From Candidatus Galacturonatibacter soehngenii (GTDB lineage: Bacteria > Bacillota > Clostridia > Lachnospirales > Lachnospiraceae): a stretch of DNA of 64,000 bases. Shown in pieces: positions 25,290 to 34,613 of this stretch; positions within the stretch are counted from its first letter, which is position 1; every line of letters begins with the position of its first letter. Under the pieces are notes generated by a model. It had not been told where the DNA came from and ran no database searches. It worked only from the letters and a program-made list of their open reading frames with translations. The DNA is taken from NCBI RefSeq assembly GCF_008830185.1, contig NZ_WAGX01000003.1, positions 282,535-346,534 on the forward strand, read 5' to 3'. The translations under genes were made by a program, and so were the position numbers.

Positions 25290-27050
25290 TTAAAGTTCTG
25301 CTATCACATTTTTTTGATTGAGTCTAAATTGTTTGGTATTTGCAGCAAGTTCCTCTGCAAGGGTAACAATATCTTCTGTAGCTAAGGTACAATCTGCAAC
25401 TATCTTACTTAGTTCAATCATTGAAGCAGAGGTTTCTTGTGTACTTGCTGCATTCTCTTGAGCAATAGCGGCAAGGTTTTCTACGCTGTTTAACACTTTT
25501 TCCTTCATTTTAGCCAAGTGATTAATTAAGATAGTTATCTTCTTGATAGAATCACCTACTTCGTTGATTTCTCCATCAAGAGTTGTAAACATATCTTTTG
25601 TAAGATATAGTTTTTCATTTTGATTCGTAATGTTTTTGGCAACTTGACTCATAGTATTAACACTTGTATTGGAATTGTTAATTAAGTCATTCACAATTGT
25701 ATTAATCGTATTCGCTGATTCTTTTGACTGATCTGCCAAAATTCTTATTTCCTCTGCAACCACTGCAAAACCTCTACCGTGTTCCCCAGCTCTTGCTGCT
25801 TCAATGCTAGCATTTAAAGAAAGAAGATTTGTCTGACTTGCAATATCAGCAATTAAATCAGTAGCCGCTTGTATCTGTAGCGCAGACTGATTGGTAATGT
25901 TGGTTTGTTCTTGAACAACATCAACGGATTCCTTTGTTTTTTGGCTGATTTCTAATAATTCTGATAATGTAGAATTTGCAGTTGTATTTAATTCAGTCAT
26001 TTTTTGTGCATTTGCGGTAAGTGATTCTACATTTGAAAAAGCAAAGTCGATGGCTTTTCCTATATTCGTCATTTCGTTATTCGCCTTTTGGGTTTCATCC
26101 GCCTGTGAGGTAGCTCCATTTGCAATTTCATCCACAGCAGTATCAATGTTATCAATGGATTCACTGATTGCAGCAAAAGAAGCTTTGAATTTTCCTGAAA
26201 ATTCTGCAAGTGAATCAGCGGTTGATAATATTTTATGTAATATATCTGTAAATGAATGGATTAATGACTGTAGGGAGCGTGAAATATCCCCAATCTCATC
26301 ACTTCTTGTGAGTAATTTGCTTTGTACATCTTCATCCAAATCTCCGTTTGCTAGTTTGTTAACATGAACGACAATACCACTGATTGCCTTTACAATTAAT
26401 CCTACAAAGAAAATTCCAAGTATAAGTGATATGAGAAGTACCACTGCTGCAATAATTATGTTTTGAACGATGCTTTTATTTATACTAGTAACTGTTTGGG
26501 CACGTGGTAAGCCAGCGAATAACATACCGATGATTTCATTGGTGCTTGGCTGATATAATGGAATATAGTATCCATAATAACTTTGTCCATTAATGGTTAT
26601 ATTAGTATCAAAATAGGATTCACCTTTGCCAAGTACAGCTTTAATTACTTTATCATTTGCTTTTGTACCAATAATGCGAGAGCCGTCCGATTGCTTTAAA
26701 CTGGTTTCCACACGGGTATCGCCATAGAAAATAGTACTATCTACATTTGTGTTTTGCTTAAAATGATCAAGAGTATCTAGAATGTCAGAAACATCTTTTC
26801 CACCCTTGTATAGAATTCCGCTTTCATACGTAAGGTCGCCAGTTCCATAGGAAGACAATGTGGTCTCTAAAAAGTAAACACCTGTATTCAATTCATGATG
26901 AATCAAACTGTTCGATAATGAAGTCATTTTAGTGGTGCTAGAAATAATAGTGACTATGGATTGTAAAAGAAGAGGAATTACAATAATGATTAACATTTTA
27001 ATAATTATTTTAATTCCTTTTCTTTGTTTTTGTGTCATTTTTTCTTTCAT
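25290..27050 (-). CDS. Methyl-accepting chemotaxis protein with cache-type sensor
   Basis: The 586-residue protein has a basic N-terminus and a first membrane helix (about 13-36). An extracytoplasmic single-cache domain follows (about 37-195: [53 protein letters not shown]), then a second helix (about 197-220), HAMP and a cytoplasmic signalling domain. The hairpin tip [20 protein letters not shown] is followed by [21 protein letters not shown]. No C-terminal pentapeptide is present. Single-cache receptors of this kind often sense small carboxylates. It is monocistronic. Confidence 0.93.
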   Translation of the reverse strand: MKEKMTQKQRKGIKIIIKMLIIIVIPLLLQSIVTIISSTTKMTSLSNSLIHHELNTGVYFLETTLSSYGTGDLTYESGILYKGGKDVSDILDTLDHFKQNTNVDSTIFYGDTRVETSLKQSDGSRIIGTKANDKVIKAVLGKGESYFDTNITINGQSYYGYYIPLYQPSTNEIIGMLFAGLPRAQTVTSINKSIVQNIIIAAVVLLISLILGIFFVGLIVKAISGIVVHVNKLANGDLDEDVQSKLLTRSDEIGDISRSLQSLIHSFTDILHKILSTADSLAEFSGKFKASFAAISESIDNIDTAVDEIANGATSQADETQKANNEMTNIGKAIDFAFSNVESLTANAQKMTELNTTANSTLSELLEISQKTKESVDVVQEQTNITNQSALQIQAATDLIADIASQTNLLSLNASIEAARAGEHGRGFAVVAEEIRILADQSKESANTINTIVNDLINNSNTSVNTMSQVAKNITNQNEKLYLTKDMFTTLDGEINEVGDSIKKITILINHLAKMKEKVLNSVENLAAIAQENAASTQETSASMIELSKIVADCTLATEDIVTLAEELAANTKQFRLNQKNVIAEL

Positions 27051-27261
27051 AATATTACTCCTTTGTGATGATAAATGATATATGTACTAAGTAAGTTATA
27101 AAACGATACTCTGTATATGGTATAATATTTTATTATAATGATATTTGACAAATTTTGCAATAAAATTGTGTAAAATTAATTTGCTTTTGACTAATTACAA
27201 GCATCTATCAATCATGTTATATATAACTCATCGTACAAAAGCGTGGAAGAAAGGATTTAGC

Positions 27262-28146
27262 ATGGATATTAATTTAGATTATTATAAAATCTTTTATTTT
27301 GTAGGAAAATTCCAAAGTATTTCAAAAGCTGCGGAACAGCTATCCATATCACAACCTGCTGTTAGCCAGTCAATTAAACAACTTGAAAGTGCAATCGAAG
27401 CTCCTTTATTTATCCGCACCTCAAAGGGGGTTCGTTTCACCTCAGAAGGAGAAGTGTTGTTTTCTTATGTAAAAAGAGGGTATGAATCCATTATTTTGGG
27501 AGAAAATAAAGTGAAAGAAATGCTTAATTTACAATATGGTGAAATTAGAATTGGAGCTAGTGATATGACACTTCAATTTTATTTGTTACCAATATTAGAG
27601 AAATTTCATGAATTGTATCCTAAAATCAAAGTCACTGTTACAAACGGACCGACACCTGAAACGTTGAATTTTTTACAAGAAGGCAAAATAGATTTTGGCG
27701 TAGTAAGTTCTCCTGTTACTATCAAACAAGGTATTAAAAGAAATGAAGTAAAAGAAATAGAAGATATATTTGTTGCAGGGTCAAAGTTTAGTTATTTAAA
27801 AAATCAGATACTCGAGTATAAGCAATTAGAGAAATTACCAATTATTTGTCTGGAAGGAAATACAAGTACCAGGACATATGTTGATTCTTATCTATGGAGC
27901 AAAAATGTAGTGTTAAATCCAGAATTTGAACTTGCAACCAGTGAAATTATAGTCCAATTTGCATTACGAAACCTTGGTGTGGCGAGCGTAGTAAGAGATT
28001 TTGCTCGCAAATATCTTGAAAGAGAAGAGTTAATCGAGTTAAAATTTAGTGAGACAATTCCAAAAAGAAACTTTTGTATTGTAACAGATGATAATAATCC
28101 ATTGTCCTCTGCTGCACAAAAATTTATAGATATGATAGTGATATAA
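27262..28146 (+). CDS. LysR-family transcriptional regulator
   Basis: The ATG at 27262 (MDINLDYYKIFYFVGKF) follows GAAAGGATT. The 294-residue protein has an N-terminal winged helix (SISKAAEQLSISQPAVSQSIKQLE, residues about 20-45) and a two-lobe effector domain with GEIRIGASDMTLQFYLLP. It lies divergent from the chemoreceptor and 133 bases before purA. The target is not evident; regulation of its neighbours is possible. Confidence 0.92.
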   Translation: MDINLDYYKIFYFVGKFQSISKAAEQLSISQPAVSQSIKQLESAIEAPLFIRTSKGVRFTSEGEVLFSYVKRGYESIILGENKVKEMLNLQYGEIRIGASDMTLQFYLLPILEKFHELYPKIKVTVTNGPTPETLNFLQEGKIDFGVVSSPVTIKQGIKRNEVKEIEDIFVAGSKFSYLKNQILEYKQLEKLPIICLEGNTSTRTYVDSYLWSKNVVLNPEFELATSEIIVQFALRNLGVASVVRDFARKYLEREELIELKFSETIPKRNFCIVTDDNNPLSSAAQKFIDMIVI

Positions 28147-28279
28147 TTAATAATTATACCTAATATAAATGATATTGATTTTACTTATGAAAGTGAATGT
28201 AGTATAATCAAATGGTTGAAATAAGTTTGATACTTATTTTATTCAAATAAGCGAAATACAAATGCTAGGAGGATATATC

Positions 28280-29560
28280 ATGGTTAATGCAGTAGTTGGA
28301 GCAAATTGGGGAGACGAAGGTAAGGGTAAAATTACGGATATGCTCGCAAAAGAGGCTGATATCATTGTACGTTTTCAAGGAGGAGCAAATGCAGGTCATA
28401 CAATCGTGAACAATTATGGGAAGTTTGCATTACATACGCTTCCATCTGGTGTGTTTTATGAGCATACAACGAGTGTAATTGGAAATGGTGTTGCTCTTAA
28501 TGTACCACTTCTTTTTAAAGAGGTTCAAGGACTTGTAGAACGAGGTGTACCAGCGCCAAAGCTTTTAGTATCTGACCGTGCTCAGATTGTTATGCCATAC
28601 CATATTCTCTTTGACCAATATGAAGAAGAACGATTAGGGGGAAATTCTTTTGGTTCAACCAAATCAGGGATTGCACCATTTTATTCAGATAAGTATGCTA
28701 AGATTGGATTTCAAGTGAGTGAGTTATTTGATGAGAAAACCTTGAAAGAAAAACTTGAGCGTGTTTGTGCAACGAAAAATGTATTGTTAGAGCATTTATA
28801 TCATAAACCAAAGTTAGACACACAAGAAATATTTGAAGAATTAATGAGATATAAGGAAATGGTAGCGCCTTATGTATGTGATGTATCCTTATATTTATGG
28901 AACGCAATTGCAGAAGGTAAAAATATCTTACTAGAAGGCCAGTTAGGCTCATTAAAGGACCCAGATCATGGAATATATCCAATGGTAACATCTTCCTCGA
29001 CACTCGCTGCATATGGAGCAATTGGAGCAGGAGTGCCTCCATATGAGATTAAGAAGATTATTACCGTTTGCAAGGCGTATTCTAGTGCAGTTGGAGCAGG
29101 TGCGTTTGTTAGTGAGATCTTTGGTGAAGAGGCAGATGAGTTAAGAAGACGTGGAGGAGATGGTGGTGAATATGGTGCTACTACTGGACGTCCAAGACGT
29201 ATGGGGTGGTTTGATGTCGTTGCATCAAAGTATGGTTGCAGAATTCAAGGAACGACAGATGTTGCATTCACAGTAGTGGATGTATTGGGATATTTAGATG
29301 AGATTCCAGTATGTATCGGATATGAAATAGATGGAAAGATTACAACTGATTTCCCAACCACTTCCCTCTTAGAGAAGGCTAAGCCAGTAATTGAAGTATT
29401 GCCTGGATGGAAGACTGACATCAGAGGAATCAAAAATTACGAGGATTTACCTGAAAATTGTAGAAAATATATAGAATACATTGAAGAAAAAATTGGATTC
29501 CCTATTACTTTAATCTCCAATGGGCCTGGAAGAGATGATATTATATATAGAAATAAATAG
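28280..29560 (+). CDS. purA: Adenylosuccinate synthetase
   Basis: The start is the ATG at 28280 behind AGGAGG. The 426-residue enzyme has the GTP-binding P-loop GANWGDEGKGK, the catalytic NAGHT histidine motif and STKSGIAPFYSDK. It converts IMP and aspartate to adenylosuccinate, which purB then cleaves. It stands alone and ends at a strong terminator. Confidence 0.96.
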   Translation: MVNAVVGANWGDEGKGKITDMLAKEADIIVRFQGGANAGHTIVNNYGKFALHTLPSGVFYEHTTSVIGNGVALNVPLLFKEVQGLVERGVPAPKLLVSDRAQIVMPYHILFDQYEEERLGGNSFGSTKSGIAPFYSDKYAKIGFQVSELFDEKTLKEKLERVCATKNVLLEHLYHKPKLDTQEIFEELMRYKEMVAPYVCDVSLYLWNAIAEGKNILLEGQLGSLKDPDHGIYPMVTSSSTLAAYGAIGAGVPPYEIKKIITVCKAYSSAVGAGAFVSEIFGEEADELRRRGGDGGEYGATTGRPRRMGWFDVVASKYGCRIQGTTDVAFTVVDVLGYLDEIPVCIGYEIDGKITTDFPTTSLLEKAKPVIEVLPGWKTDIRGIKNYEDLPENCRKYIEYIEEKIGFPITLISNGPGRDDIIYRNK

Positions 29561-29632
29561 GTATATATAAATCAATGGGAGAACGCTTCGTTCTCAAGCT
29601 TTCCGCTTTCATAAAGTGATTGTTTAAAGTCT

Positions 29633-29664
29633 AAATGCTCTGTCACATATGGCAGAGCATTTTT
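29633..29664 (+). terminator. Terminator after purA
   Basis: The stem AAATGCTCTG pairs with CAGAGCATTT across a 10-base loop, followed by TTT. A smaller GAGAAC hairpin precedes it at 29579-29595. Confidence 0.85.
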
Positions 29665-29757
29665 AGTTGGAGTAAATCGTCAAAAATAATTAATCTGGCG
29701 TTGGAAACAAGAACAAATTTCTATGACTTTGTTATTCAAGTAAATAGATAAAAAGGA

Positions 29758-29786
29758 TTGACATTCATAAAAGAATAGCATACTAT
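29758..29786 (+). promoter_or_regulatory. Consensus promoter next to a tandem repeat
   Basis: TTGACA and TACTAT are 17 bases apart. Transcription should begin near 29793, inside the 7-bp repeat array that follows. Confidence 0.75.
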
Positions 29787-29818
29787 AAGTAGTAAGTAGT
29801 AAGTAGTAAGTAGTAAGT
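29786..29818 (+). repeat. 7-bp tandem repeat (TAAGTAG, about 4.7 copies)
   Basis: Four full and one partial TAAGTAG copies run from the last base of the -10 box to 20 bases before the ATG at 29839. Repeat-number change would alter the initially transcribed sequence and the leader length. Confidence 0.9.
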
Positions 29819-29838
29819 GAAAGTGAAAGGAGAACTTT

Positions 29839-30489
29839 ATGTCAGATTTATCTTATACTCAAGAATTTTTACTCTGTATTTTAAAACCACAAGGTACGAT
29901 TCCTACTTTTTATTCAACTCAAATTTCAACTTGTCTTGTGGCAGGGGGGATTTTAGAATTATTGAATCTTAATGTAATTTCAATCAATGATAAGAAAAAA
30001 ATAGTTGTAAACAATGGTACCACCTTAGAGAAGGAATATTTAAGACCACTTTATCAAGTGATTTGTAATAGCAAAAAGAAAGATGTAAAAGATATTGTAT
30101 CTCGATATATATTTGGAACGGGCAAGTTATTAAATGAATATATCAAATCGCTAAGTATCCCTATGGTGAAAGAGAATCTTATTTCATTAGAGACAGGTGG
30201 AGTGTTTAAGACAAAAACTTTATATATACCAAATGAAGAGAGTGTACTAAGAGTGGTTGAAAAAATAAGAGCAGAGTTTTTAGAAGGAGGTCCAGTTAGT
30301 AACGAGACCATAATTCTTGGAGCATTACTTTATAAAAGCAGTGCTATTAAAAGGTATTTTTCACAATACGAATCAGATATTTTAAAAAATAGATTGAATG
30401 AAGTTAAAAAAAGTAAAGAAGGTTCTTTCATAAAAGAAATGGTTGATTATATTGAGGCTTTGATTTCAGTAATTGGATTCATCGGATAA
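29839..30489 (+). CDS. GPP34 (GOLPH3/Vps74)-like protein
   Basis: The 216-residue protein is mostly helical. It begins LSYTQEFLLCILKPQG with CLVAGGILELLNLNVISINDKKKIVV, the pattern of the GOLPH3/VPS74 fold: helical N-terminus, a small beta hairpin with a DDK-like turn, and later LGALLYKS. Bacterial homologues have no settled role. In eukaryotes the family binds phosphoinositide and glycosyltransferase tails. No signal peptide is seen. It is followed by MerR and HAD genes on the same strand. The family assignment is moderate. Confidence 0.55.
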   Translation: MSDLSYTQEFLLCILKPQGTIPTFYSTQISTCLVAGGILELLNLNVISINDKKKIVVNNGTTLEKEYLRPLYQVICNSKKKDVKDIVSRYIFGTGKLLNEYIKSLSIPMVKENLISLETGGVFKTKTLYIPNEESVLRVVEKIRAEFLEGGPVSNETIILGALLYKSSAIKRYFSQYESDILKNRLNEVKKSKEGSFIKEMVDYIEALISVIGFIG

Positions 30490-30524
30490 TCGATCTAATA
30501 GATAGGAAAAGAGGTGACAACAGC

Positions 30525-30779
30525 TTGTCAAGGCAAAGAAGTCAAGAAGTAATAGAAACTGCTGAGTTTGTGACTATTGGAGAATTAGTAAGACTTACAG
30601 GAATACGTTATAGCACTCTTAAATATTATACAGAAGAGGGAATGTTACAATATGAGCAAGAAGAAGAGAACTTGACACGTAGATATAAAAGAGTTGAGAC
30701 TATGGAGAGAATTATGTTTATTAAGAAAATGAAAGCGACAGGTTTGCCTATTGTAAAGATTAAAGAGATGATGAAATAA
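30525..30779 (+). CDS. Small MerR-family helix-turn-helix protein
   Basis: A TTG at 30525 follows GAGGTGAC. The 84-residue protein is a lone MerR DNA-binding domain (FVTIGELVRLTGIRYSTLKYY, then RRYKRVETMERIMFIKKMK). It lacks the dimerisation helix and sensor domain of full MerR regulators. It may act as a small partner or modulator. It lies 35 bases after the GPP34-like gene. Confidence 0.8.
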   Translation: MSRQRSQEVIETAEFVTIGELVRLTGIRYSTLKYYTEEGMLQYEQEEENLTRRYKRVETMERIMFIKKMKATGLPIVKIKEMMK

Positions 30780-30879
30780 TTTATCTTATCTATAGAGATT
30801 ATCTATGATGCATCATATAAGCAGGTGAAAGCAACTGTCTATATGGAAAAAAATGAATGAAAAATAGGAGGAGCTTGAT

Positions 30880-31476
30880 TTGATTAATACAATTGTTTTT
30901 GATGTGGGAATGGTACTGGTACACTTTAGATGGAAAGAATATATGGAAGAATTTAATTTTCCAGAACATGTGAAAAATGCAGTAATTAAGGCAACCTTTC
31001 AAAGCAAGGAGTGGAATGAGTTTGATCGAAGTATACTAACGGATGATGAAATCATCCAATCCTTCATACAAAATGCGCCTGCGTATGAAAAAGAAATCAG
31101 ACAAGTGATTGCCAATCTTGGCAACACAATTGTTACGTATGATTACACAAAATCATGGATAAAAGAGTTAAAAGAAGCAGGTTTTCGTATCTTTATCCTA
31201 TCAAACTATGCGAGAATGACATATGAATTGACAAGAAAACAATTAGATTTTATAGAAGCGTGTGATGGAGCATTGTTTTCATTTGAAGTCAATGCAATTA
31301 AACCAGAGGCAGAGATTTTTCATATACTCACGAAGAAATTTGACATTGAACCTAAAAACGCTGTTTTTTTAGATGACAATATTGATAACATAGAAGCAGC
31401 AAAAGCATTAGGTTTTTCAACAATTCACTTTACCTCAAAGGAAAAAGCAGTCGAAGAATTAGAAAAACTTTTATAA
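30880..31476 (+). CDS. HAD-superfamily hydrolase
   Basis: A TTG at 30880 follows AGGAGG. The 198-residue protein is a subfamily IA HAD: motif I is FDVGMVLVHF (the usual second aspartate is Gly/Met here), motif II is FILSNYA, lysine in NAIKPEAEIF and motif III is VFLDDNIDNIEAAKALGF. Related enzymes are sugar-phosphate or beta-phosphoglucomutase-like phosphatases. In motif I (DVGMV) the second aspartate of DxD is replaced by G. Catalysis may be altered. Confidence 0.85.
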   Translation: MINTIVFDVGMVLVHFRWKEYMEEFNFPEHVKNAVIKATFQSKEWNEFDRSILTDDEIIQSFIQNAPAYEKEIRQVIANLGNTIVTYDYTKSWIKELKEAGFRIFILSNYARMTYELTRKQLDFIEACDGALFSFEVNAIKPEAEIFHILTKKFDIEPKNAVFLDDNIDNIEAAKALGFSTIHFTSKEKAVEELEKLL

Positions 31477-31705
31477 TAAAAAGTTAGAAAAAATTTATGC
31501 TAATTTTAATAAAATCGTCAAAAGTTGGACACGAAGTCTTCATATATATTTATTATAATGTAACTTATTGAAAGATATAGCTTTAGAGCTATGATAAAAA
31601 ACAAAGAATAAGTTGGAATAAAATAAAAATACTTGAATATAATTTAATTTGTAGGAACTTTATGGGGTTCTATTGTAGTAGTATAAGTATGAATGGAGGC
31701 TTTTT

Positions 31706-32350
31706 ATGAAGTATATCATGTATAATGAAGAAAATAATGTGCTTCACTATGATGAATACGAGATGATTCGAGAAAAAATACGAGAAAAGCATAAAAAAGA
31801 AGGAAAGGAAATTGCGGTTAGAAAAGTTAAATTTGTTGAGAATATGTACAAAGCGTATCAGGAAGAAGAGGTACCGAATAAACCTTCTTTTAGTTTATGT
31901 ATGAGAATGGAAGAGATTTCTACATACTATTTGGAAAAGAAAAGCAAACAAAATGGTGTTATTTATAAAGCGTTCGTTGATTTAACCAAAGAAGAATGTG
32001 AAAGCATATTATCTGGCAAGATAGAATGGTTAAAAAATAGTAAGAAATCATTGCTAAATGAGTTTTATTTATACTTAACGATCAATCACTTAGAGCCCTC
32101 TACAGTGAGAGAATATAAAAGAGTGGTATACGATAAACCAGGCAAATTTTGTATTGTTTTTAATGAAGAAAAGAAGAGAGCAGTAGATCGTTATGCTAGC
32201 TTATTAGATGAGGCGATACAGATGTTTGATTGCCTAAGCTGTGATAAAGTAGAGATGAGTTATAAGAAAATAATTAAAATTCCTAGAGCACTAAATAATA
32301 TTTTAAATATTTCCAATGAACCTTCTTATGAGTTAGCATTTTCACTTTAG
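31706..32350 (+). CDS. Uncharacterised 214-residue protein
   Basis: I did not recognise a family. The protein is charged and soluble, without signal peptide or membrane segments. The N-terminal part is basic (EKIREKHKKEGKEIAVRK) and the middle has SFSLCMRMEEISTYYLEKK. A beta-rich C-terminal half includes GKFCIVFNEEKKRAVDRYA. The ATG follows TGGAGG. It is probably monocistronic, ending at a strong terminator. Confidence 0.65.
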   Translation: MKYIMYNEENNVLHYDEYEMIREKIREKHKKEGKEIAVRKVKFVENMYKAYQEEEVPNKPSFSLCMRMEEISTYYLEKKSKQNGVIYKAFVDLTKEECESILSGKIEWLKNSKKSLLNEFYLYLTINHLEPSTVREYKRVVYDKPGKFCIVFNEEKKRAVDRYASLLDEAIQMFDCLSCDKVEMSYKKIIKIPRALNNILNISNEPSYELAFSL

Positions 32351-32369
32351 CAACAAGAGATTCATAAAT

Positions 32370-32408
32370 AAAAAGAAAACGGAGTCTAATGTATTCCGTT
32401 TTCTTTTT
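32370..32408. terminator. Bidirectional terminator
   Basis: A 14-bp stem AAAAAGAAAACGGA with its complement and an 11-base loop carries T runs on both strands. It separates the uncharacterised gene from the convergent small membrane protein. Confidence 0.85.
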
Positions 32409-32424
32409 ATTTGCAAGAAGCTAT

Positions 32425-32622
32425 TTATTTTTTTAGATACTTATAAATTAATAAATAAGCATATAGTAACGCTGGGACAACGATAGTTGAATAAAGAGAA
32501 ATCTTAAACCAATTTGCGGCACCATCAAAGTCCAATAAGGCAAAGACGAAAGTCATGATATATAGCCCTATTAAAATCACAATACCAATGAGCGAGAGAA
32601 CTTGTTTTAGCTTTTTATTCAT
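32425..32622 (-). CDS. Small two-helix membrane protein
   Basis: The 65-residue protein has two hydrophobic segments (VLSLIGIVILIGLYIMTFVF and LYSTIVVPALLYAYLLIY) and a KYLKK tail. The minus-strand RBS is GGAGG before ATG at 32622. The ABC-F gene lies 44 bases upstream. No function is known. Confidence 0.8.
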   Translation of the reverse strand: MNKKLKQVLSLIGIVILIGLYIMTFVFALLDFDGAANWFKISLYSTIVVPALLYAYLLIYKYLKK

Positions 32623-32666
32623 AAATCAGCCTCCAATTTGATACAACATGGTTGTAATTTTAAGGA

Positions 32667-34301
32667 TTACATTTCATCTTCTTTATCAGCGGTATAAACT
32701 TGACGTTTTCTAGCCATTTCATCACTTTCAAGATATTCATCATAAGTTGTAATCTTATCTAAGAGTTTACCACCTGGTAATATTTCCATAATACGATTTG
32801 CCGTTGTCTGAATGAACTGGTGATCATGAGAAGCAAAAAGTAAAACACCTGGGAATTTAATCAATCCATTGTTAAGAGCAGTAATACTTTCCATGTCTAA
32901 ATGGTTGGTTGGCTCATCTAGCATAAGTGCATTTGCACCTGAAATCATCATTTTAGATAGAAGGCAACGCACCTTTTCTCCACCTGATAATACCTTTACT
33001 TTTTTAACGCCATCATCACCAGCAAAAAGCATTCTTCCTAAGAAACCACGAACATAAGTAACATCTTTTTCTTCAGAAAATTGCGTCAACCAGTCTACGA
33101 TGGTAAGGTCATTATCAAATTCAGCAGTGTTATCTTTTGGAAAGTAGGATTTGGTTACGGTAATTCCCCATTTATAATTTCCTTCATCTGGCTCTAGCTC
33201 ACCAGCTAAAATTTTGAATAAAGTTGTTTTGGCAAGTTCATTGCTACCTACAAAGGCAATCTTATCTTCGCGATTAACAATGAAGGATACATTGTCAAGT
33301 ACTTTCTCGCCATCAATGGTCTTTGATAAGTTTTCAACCGTGAGGACCTCGTTACCGATTTCTCTTGATGGTCTAAAGTCAATATAAGGATATTTTCTAC
33401 TGGAAGGCTTAATGTCATCAAGTTCGATTTTTTCAAGAGCTTTCTTTCTTGAAGTAGCCTGTTTTGACTTGGAGGCATTGGCACTGAATCTGGAGATAAA
33501 ATCTTGCAATTCTTTGATTTTTTCTTCTTTTTTCTTATTGGCCTCTTTCATCTGCTTTACAATTAACTGGCTAGATTCATACCAAAAATCATAGTTACCA
33601 GCATAAAGTTGAATTTTTGCATAATCAATATCAGCCGTATGCGTACACACCTTATTCAAAAAGTAACGATCATGTGATACAACAATAACGGTGTTTTCAA
33701 AGTTAATTAAAAATTCCTCTAACCATCTAATCGCATCTAAATCCAAATGGTTTGTAGGCTCATCGAGTAGAAGGATATCTGGATTACCAAATAAAGCCTG
33801 AGCAAGTAATACTTTTACTTTTTCACTACCATTTAAATCTTTCATGTATTTATAATGAAGATCAGTAGAGATTCCAAGACCATTTAGTAAGGTAGCAGCA
33901 TCTGATTCTGCCTCCCAGCCGTTCATCGTTGCAAACTCACCTTCTAGCTCGCTCGCTTTGATTCCATCTTCTTCGGTGAAATCTTCTTTTGCATAGATTT
34001 CATCTTTTTCTTTCATGATTTGATATAATCTTGCATTTCCCATAATAACCGTATCAAGAACTGCGTACTCATCATATTTAAAGTGATCCTGCTGAAGAAA
34101 AGATAATCTTTGTCCAGGAGTAATAACAATATCACCTTTTGTTGGTTCAATTTGTCCGGAAAGAATTTTTAAAAAGGTAGATTTACCAGCACCATTGGCA
34201 CCAATTAAACCATAGCAGTTTCCTTCGGTAAATTTAATATTTACGTCTTCAAATAAAGCTTTTTTTCCAATTCTTAATGTAACATTATTTGCACTAATCA
34301 T
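32667..34301 (-). CDS. ABC-F family ATP-binding protein (YbiT/YkpA-like)
   Basis: The 544-residue protein has two ABC domains joined by a charged linker (about 240-300) and no membrane domain, so it is an ABC-F translation factor type. Domain 1 has Walker A GANGAGKST, signature LNGSEKVKV and DEPTNHLD. Domain 2 has the unusual P-loop GSNELAKTTL with signature LSGGEKVRC and DEPTNHLD. ABC-F proteins act on the ribosome; some protect against antibiotics, but this general YbiT-like form is usually housekeeping. A hairpin in its 5' leader could regulate it. Confidence 0.9.
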   Translation of the reverse strand: MISANNVTLRIGKKALFEDVNIKFTEGNCYGLIGANGAGKSTFLKILSGQIEPTKGDIVITPGQRLSFLQQDHFKYDEYAVLDTVIMGNARLYQIMKEKDEIYAKEDFTEEDGIKASELEGEFATMNGWEAESDAATLLNGLGISTDLHYKYMKDLNGSEKVKVLLAQALFGNPDILLLDEPTNHLDLDAIRWLEEFLINFENTVIVVSHDRYFLNKVCTHTADIDYAKIQLYAGNYDFWYESSQLIVKQMKEANKKKEEKIKELQDFISRFSANASKSKQATSRKKALEKIELDDIKPSSRKYPYIDFRPSREIGNEVLTVENLSKTIDGEKVLDNVSFIVNREDKIAFVGSNELAKTTLFKILAGELEPDEGNYKWGITVTKSYFPKDNTAEFDNDLTIVDWLTQFSEEKDVTYVRGFLGRMLFAGDDGVKKVKVLSGGEKVRCLLSKMMISGANALMLDEPTNHLDMESITALNNGLIKFPGVLLFASHDHQFIQTTANRIMEILPGGKLLDKITTYDEYLESDEMARKRQVYTADKEDEM

Positions 34302-34331
34302 TTTGTAAACCTTTCTTATTTAATTATAGCT

Positions 34332-34357
34332 GTTACTATTCGTTTATCTATAGTAAC
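34332..34357 (-). promoter_or_regulatory. Inverted repeat in the ABC-F leader
   Basis: GTTACTAT (34332-34339) pairs with ATAGTAAC (34350-34357) across a 10-base loop, about 30 bases upstream of the ABC-F start. No T tract follows, so it could be an operator or an RNA hairpin. Confidence 0.4.
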
Positions 34358-34520
34358 GATTAACCAAACGTTCTCTACCTATTTTACAGTAAAATCATTA
34401 ATTTGCAAGTGTTTCTATTAAAATACTGATATAAATTGTAGCATGTAGGTCATACCGACTCAAATTCATTGTGCTACTACTGGGTACTGCTATAAATTTT
34501 AAAGTATCTCAATTGTAATA

Positions 34521-34549
34521 TTGACGCATAGGGACAAATGAATTATAAT
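34521..34549 (+). promoter_or_regulatory. Promoter of the yicC-remA-gmk-rpoZ operon
   Basis: TTGACG and TATAAT are 17 bases apart. The predicted start lies near 34556, giving a leader of about 58 bases. The rest of the 34302-34613 gap shows only the ABC-F hairpin. Confidence 0.75.
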
Positions 34550-34613
34550 TGTTTGATAAGCTATGGTAATTAGTATAAGTATGCTTTTAAATTAAAATAA
34601 AGAGAGTGATAGA

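Noticed and set aside
29786-29818. CRISPR-like or direct-repeat array
   Set aside because: Repeat unit is 7 bp and seamless, with no spacers.
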